From: Melanocharis versteri
Taxonomy: Eukaryota; Chordata; Aves; Passeriformes; Melanocharitidae
Reading direction: 5' to 3'
DNA length: 64,000 nt
Assembly: GCA_013397845.1 (NCBI GenBank)
Contig: VZTG01005248.1
Span: 5,930,893-5,994,892, forward strand
The notes below the pieces were generated by a model. That model was not told the DNA's origin. It worked only from the letters and a program-made list of their open reading frames with translations, and made no database searches. Numbering within the stretch: the stretch's first letter is position 1; each line of letters starts with the position of its first letter. Shown here in pieces: positions 61,996-64,000 of the stretch. Made by a program: the position numbers and the translations under genes.

Positions 61996-64000
61996 TAAGA
62001 TAGATCCCAAGCCCCATAAAGGCTAGCATTTTAAGACTCTATAGCACTAATAAACACTCTCTGTATATTGTGATACCATGGTATGATTATTCCCCATTTT
62101 TGGTTAACACAGTGTGTTCCTCTATGTAAGTATTCAGCAGTCATGAATTATATTATTTAATTAGTAGGGTTGGTTTCTTTGAGGTAAAATTACAGTATCA
62201 GCCCACTAAATGACATACTTGCATTAATAAAGCAAGGCAAGTATTTAAACTTTTCTATTTATGAACATAAGAATCTTTGTATTTTTTTATAGCGTTCTTT
62301 TCAATTTTTATGTACTACCTTAGAGCATTCTTCCCTATAATTATTTTTTGCTATCTGAGAATGACTTGTTAATATTTTTAGAACAATAAAAATACATCCT
62401 CTTTATTTTAGTAATTCCAGAGATTGGTCATATGGCAGTTCTGAAAACTGGAGGAGACAAGAAAGGTTATGACATGCAGAGAAAACATGTCATATTATTA
62501 TGATTAATTATTATGATGTTTTTGGTATTGATTCTTTGAAAATATATTGCTCAGTTTTAAACATAAAAGTTGTTTTATTCAAATTTTCTAAACTATAAGA
62601 AATTGTTGGGCAAAAAACCTTCTAAACCTGAGAGATGGCCATCAGTTATATCCCTACTCGAACTTTTTACCAACGTTTTCCACTAAAGTATCTCCGCTCC
62701 TCCTGTCTGCATGACAGTTTCTCTCCAGTGGACTGAAAAGTTGAGATTCAAGAAGGTTAAATAATTTTACCAAGGTCAAGGAGTCAGACTGTATCAGAGC
62801 CATATGTGCTATGTCTTGGCTTAGAGACCAAAGCTGCACCACTAATAATATCACCTTCCTTCCCTCCTTCCTGTAGTCCAGCACACTTTATATCATATTT
62901 GCATAAAAATAATTATACATACATACATGTAAATATAATATAAATGTAAATATTCAAATAAATATGACGTTAAATGTAACTGTTTTTCCTTTAAGAAAGC
63001 TGTGAGAGAGATAAGTGGCTTGCCTAGGAGGAAATTTGGGCAGGTGAATTTACAGTTAGGAGAAATCAGCGTCCATCTGGATTCTAACAACAACCTATAC
63101 TTCTGACCCTAAAGAAAAAGAGAAAAAATGGTTTGTCTTGTATTTCAGACCGATCCTTTAATATTCATCAAGCTTCTCAGACTCCTTTACAAACTGATAG
63201 TAGTCTGCATTAATTTTCAACCAGTACATGGTAAAACCAAAGACATAATTCCATGTTCTTTGCAGAACTCTTGGAATATCTATGCCTAAAATTCCATAAA
63301 ATGACATCTCAGTTGTTAGGAAAAATGTGTATAGGGTGAATAATGTAAATAATTTACAGCAATTATGGCAAATTTGGTAATGATAGTGATCTTATACTGG
63401 CATGGCAATCTGGAGTAATTCTGAATTTTGTTTTATTTTAATATAAATTGGTATTTTTGTCATTGACTTGTTTTCTGTCTGCACATGCCTGCTTAAATAC
63501 TTGTAATTTTAGTCTGTAGGTATACTCAGCTTTTCTCTAGAGGGAAAAGTCTTTCTGGCAGACTGAATGCAATAATTATTATACTTAGACTCATAATGAA
63601 TTCCTTTGGTTGAACCAGTTTCAGTTTAATTTTGGATTTTAATGGTCCAGATGACTTGATTGGACAAGGTACATTAAAGACTTTAACTTTTACTGTGAGA
63701 ATAGATGTATTAGACAATTAAAAAAATCTAAATACTAGATGAAATTCCCTTAATTCACTCACTTGCTATGCTCCTTTGATGGACCTTTTTGTCAGAATGT
63801 AAATACTTCCAGGAATGAGACAAATATAAGAAAAAAATCTTAGTGATAGTTGGAGTGATATTTCAGTTCTTTGTCATTATTATGACTAAGAATCTGAATA
63901 TCTATTAAAAGTCATATGAATTTATATGTTAGACTCTGGATGCTTCTGAAAGTCTTGGCTAACTGACTACAGAATGAGGTGTCTGTCCACAACTCTTATA

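Larger units (their letters stand above)
48672..64000 (+). other. GRM8: GRM8 intron, downstream part (at least 15.3 kb)
   Basis: Non-coding sequence following the exon. The next expected exon, the roughly 0.9-kb one encoding the cysteine-rich linker and seven transmembrane helices, would give a long open frame and is not present. The intron must run beyond the right edge. It contains sense and antisense CR1 fragments, simple repeats and one unexplained minus-strand open frame. Confidence 0.8.
59331..64000. other. Intron sequence after the ancient CR1
   Basis: Unique AT-rich DNA apart from the CR1 3' end at 61017-61147 and the A-rich tract at 61936-61995. No exon-like open frame with splice sites was seen. 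Confidence 0.55.

Noticed and set aside
1..64000. The microRNA known inside GRM8 introns in mammals and chicken (mir-592)
   Set aside because: I looked for its mature sequence start (TTGTGTCAATATG) and did not see it; it belongs to an earlier intron in the gene.
1..64000. CRISPR arrays, bacterial operons, tRNA or rRNA genes, novel multi-gene system
   Set aside because: None present. The sequence is a vertebrate intron and the short direct repeats are microsatellites without spacers.

Overview
This is a stretch of vertebrate, almost certainly avian, nuclear DNA. It is AT-rich and nearly gene-free. The only coding segment I can support is one 137-bp exon at 48535-48671 (+). It matches the end of the ligand-binding domain of a group III metabotropic glutamate receptor, best fitting GRM8. 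Everything else is intron on either side: at least 48.5 kb upstream and 15.3 kb downstream. The bird assignment rests on the repeats: several CR1 LINE fragments of different ages and two antisense LTRs of types I recall from bird genomes. There are no Alu, L1 or SINE-like sequences.

Layout. 1-8900: unique AT-rich intron. 8919-11040: a CR1 tail, a larger antisense CR1, then an unclassified GC-rich island. 13150-14180: an old, degraded antisense CR1/L3-like copy. 15178-16245: a (CCAA)n tract followed by three single-N contig joins. The overlaps there show that two contigs (15254-15689 and 15691-16064) are in the wrong order. 23918-24971: a solo LTR with a perfect 5-bp target duplication (GAGAG). 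31320-31803: a younger antisense CR1. 46105-46673: a second antisense LTR. 48535-48671: the GRM8 exon, with a sense CR1 reverse-transcriptase fragment starting only about 22-30 bp past its splice donor. 51773-52153 (-): an unexplained open frame with coding-like composition and an A-rich tail. 53538-61147: more CR1 pieces, including a 1.4-kb ancient antisense copy.

I see no operon, CRISPR array, tRNA, rRNA or complete protein gene. Most long open frames lie in AT-rich intron or in repeats and look like chance. The observations most worth checking are the contig misorder near 15.2-16.2 kb, the minus-strand open frame near 52 kb, and the CR1 abutting the GRM8 splice donor.
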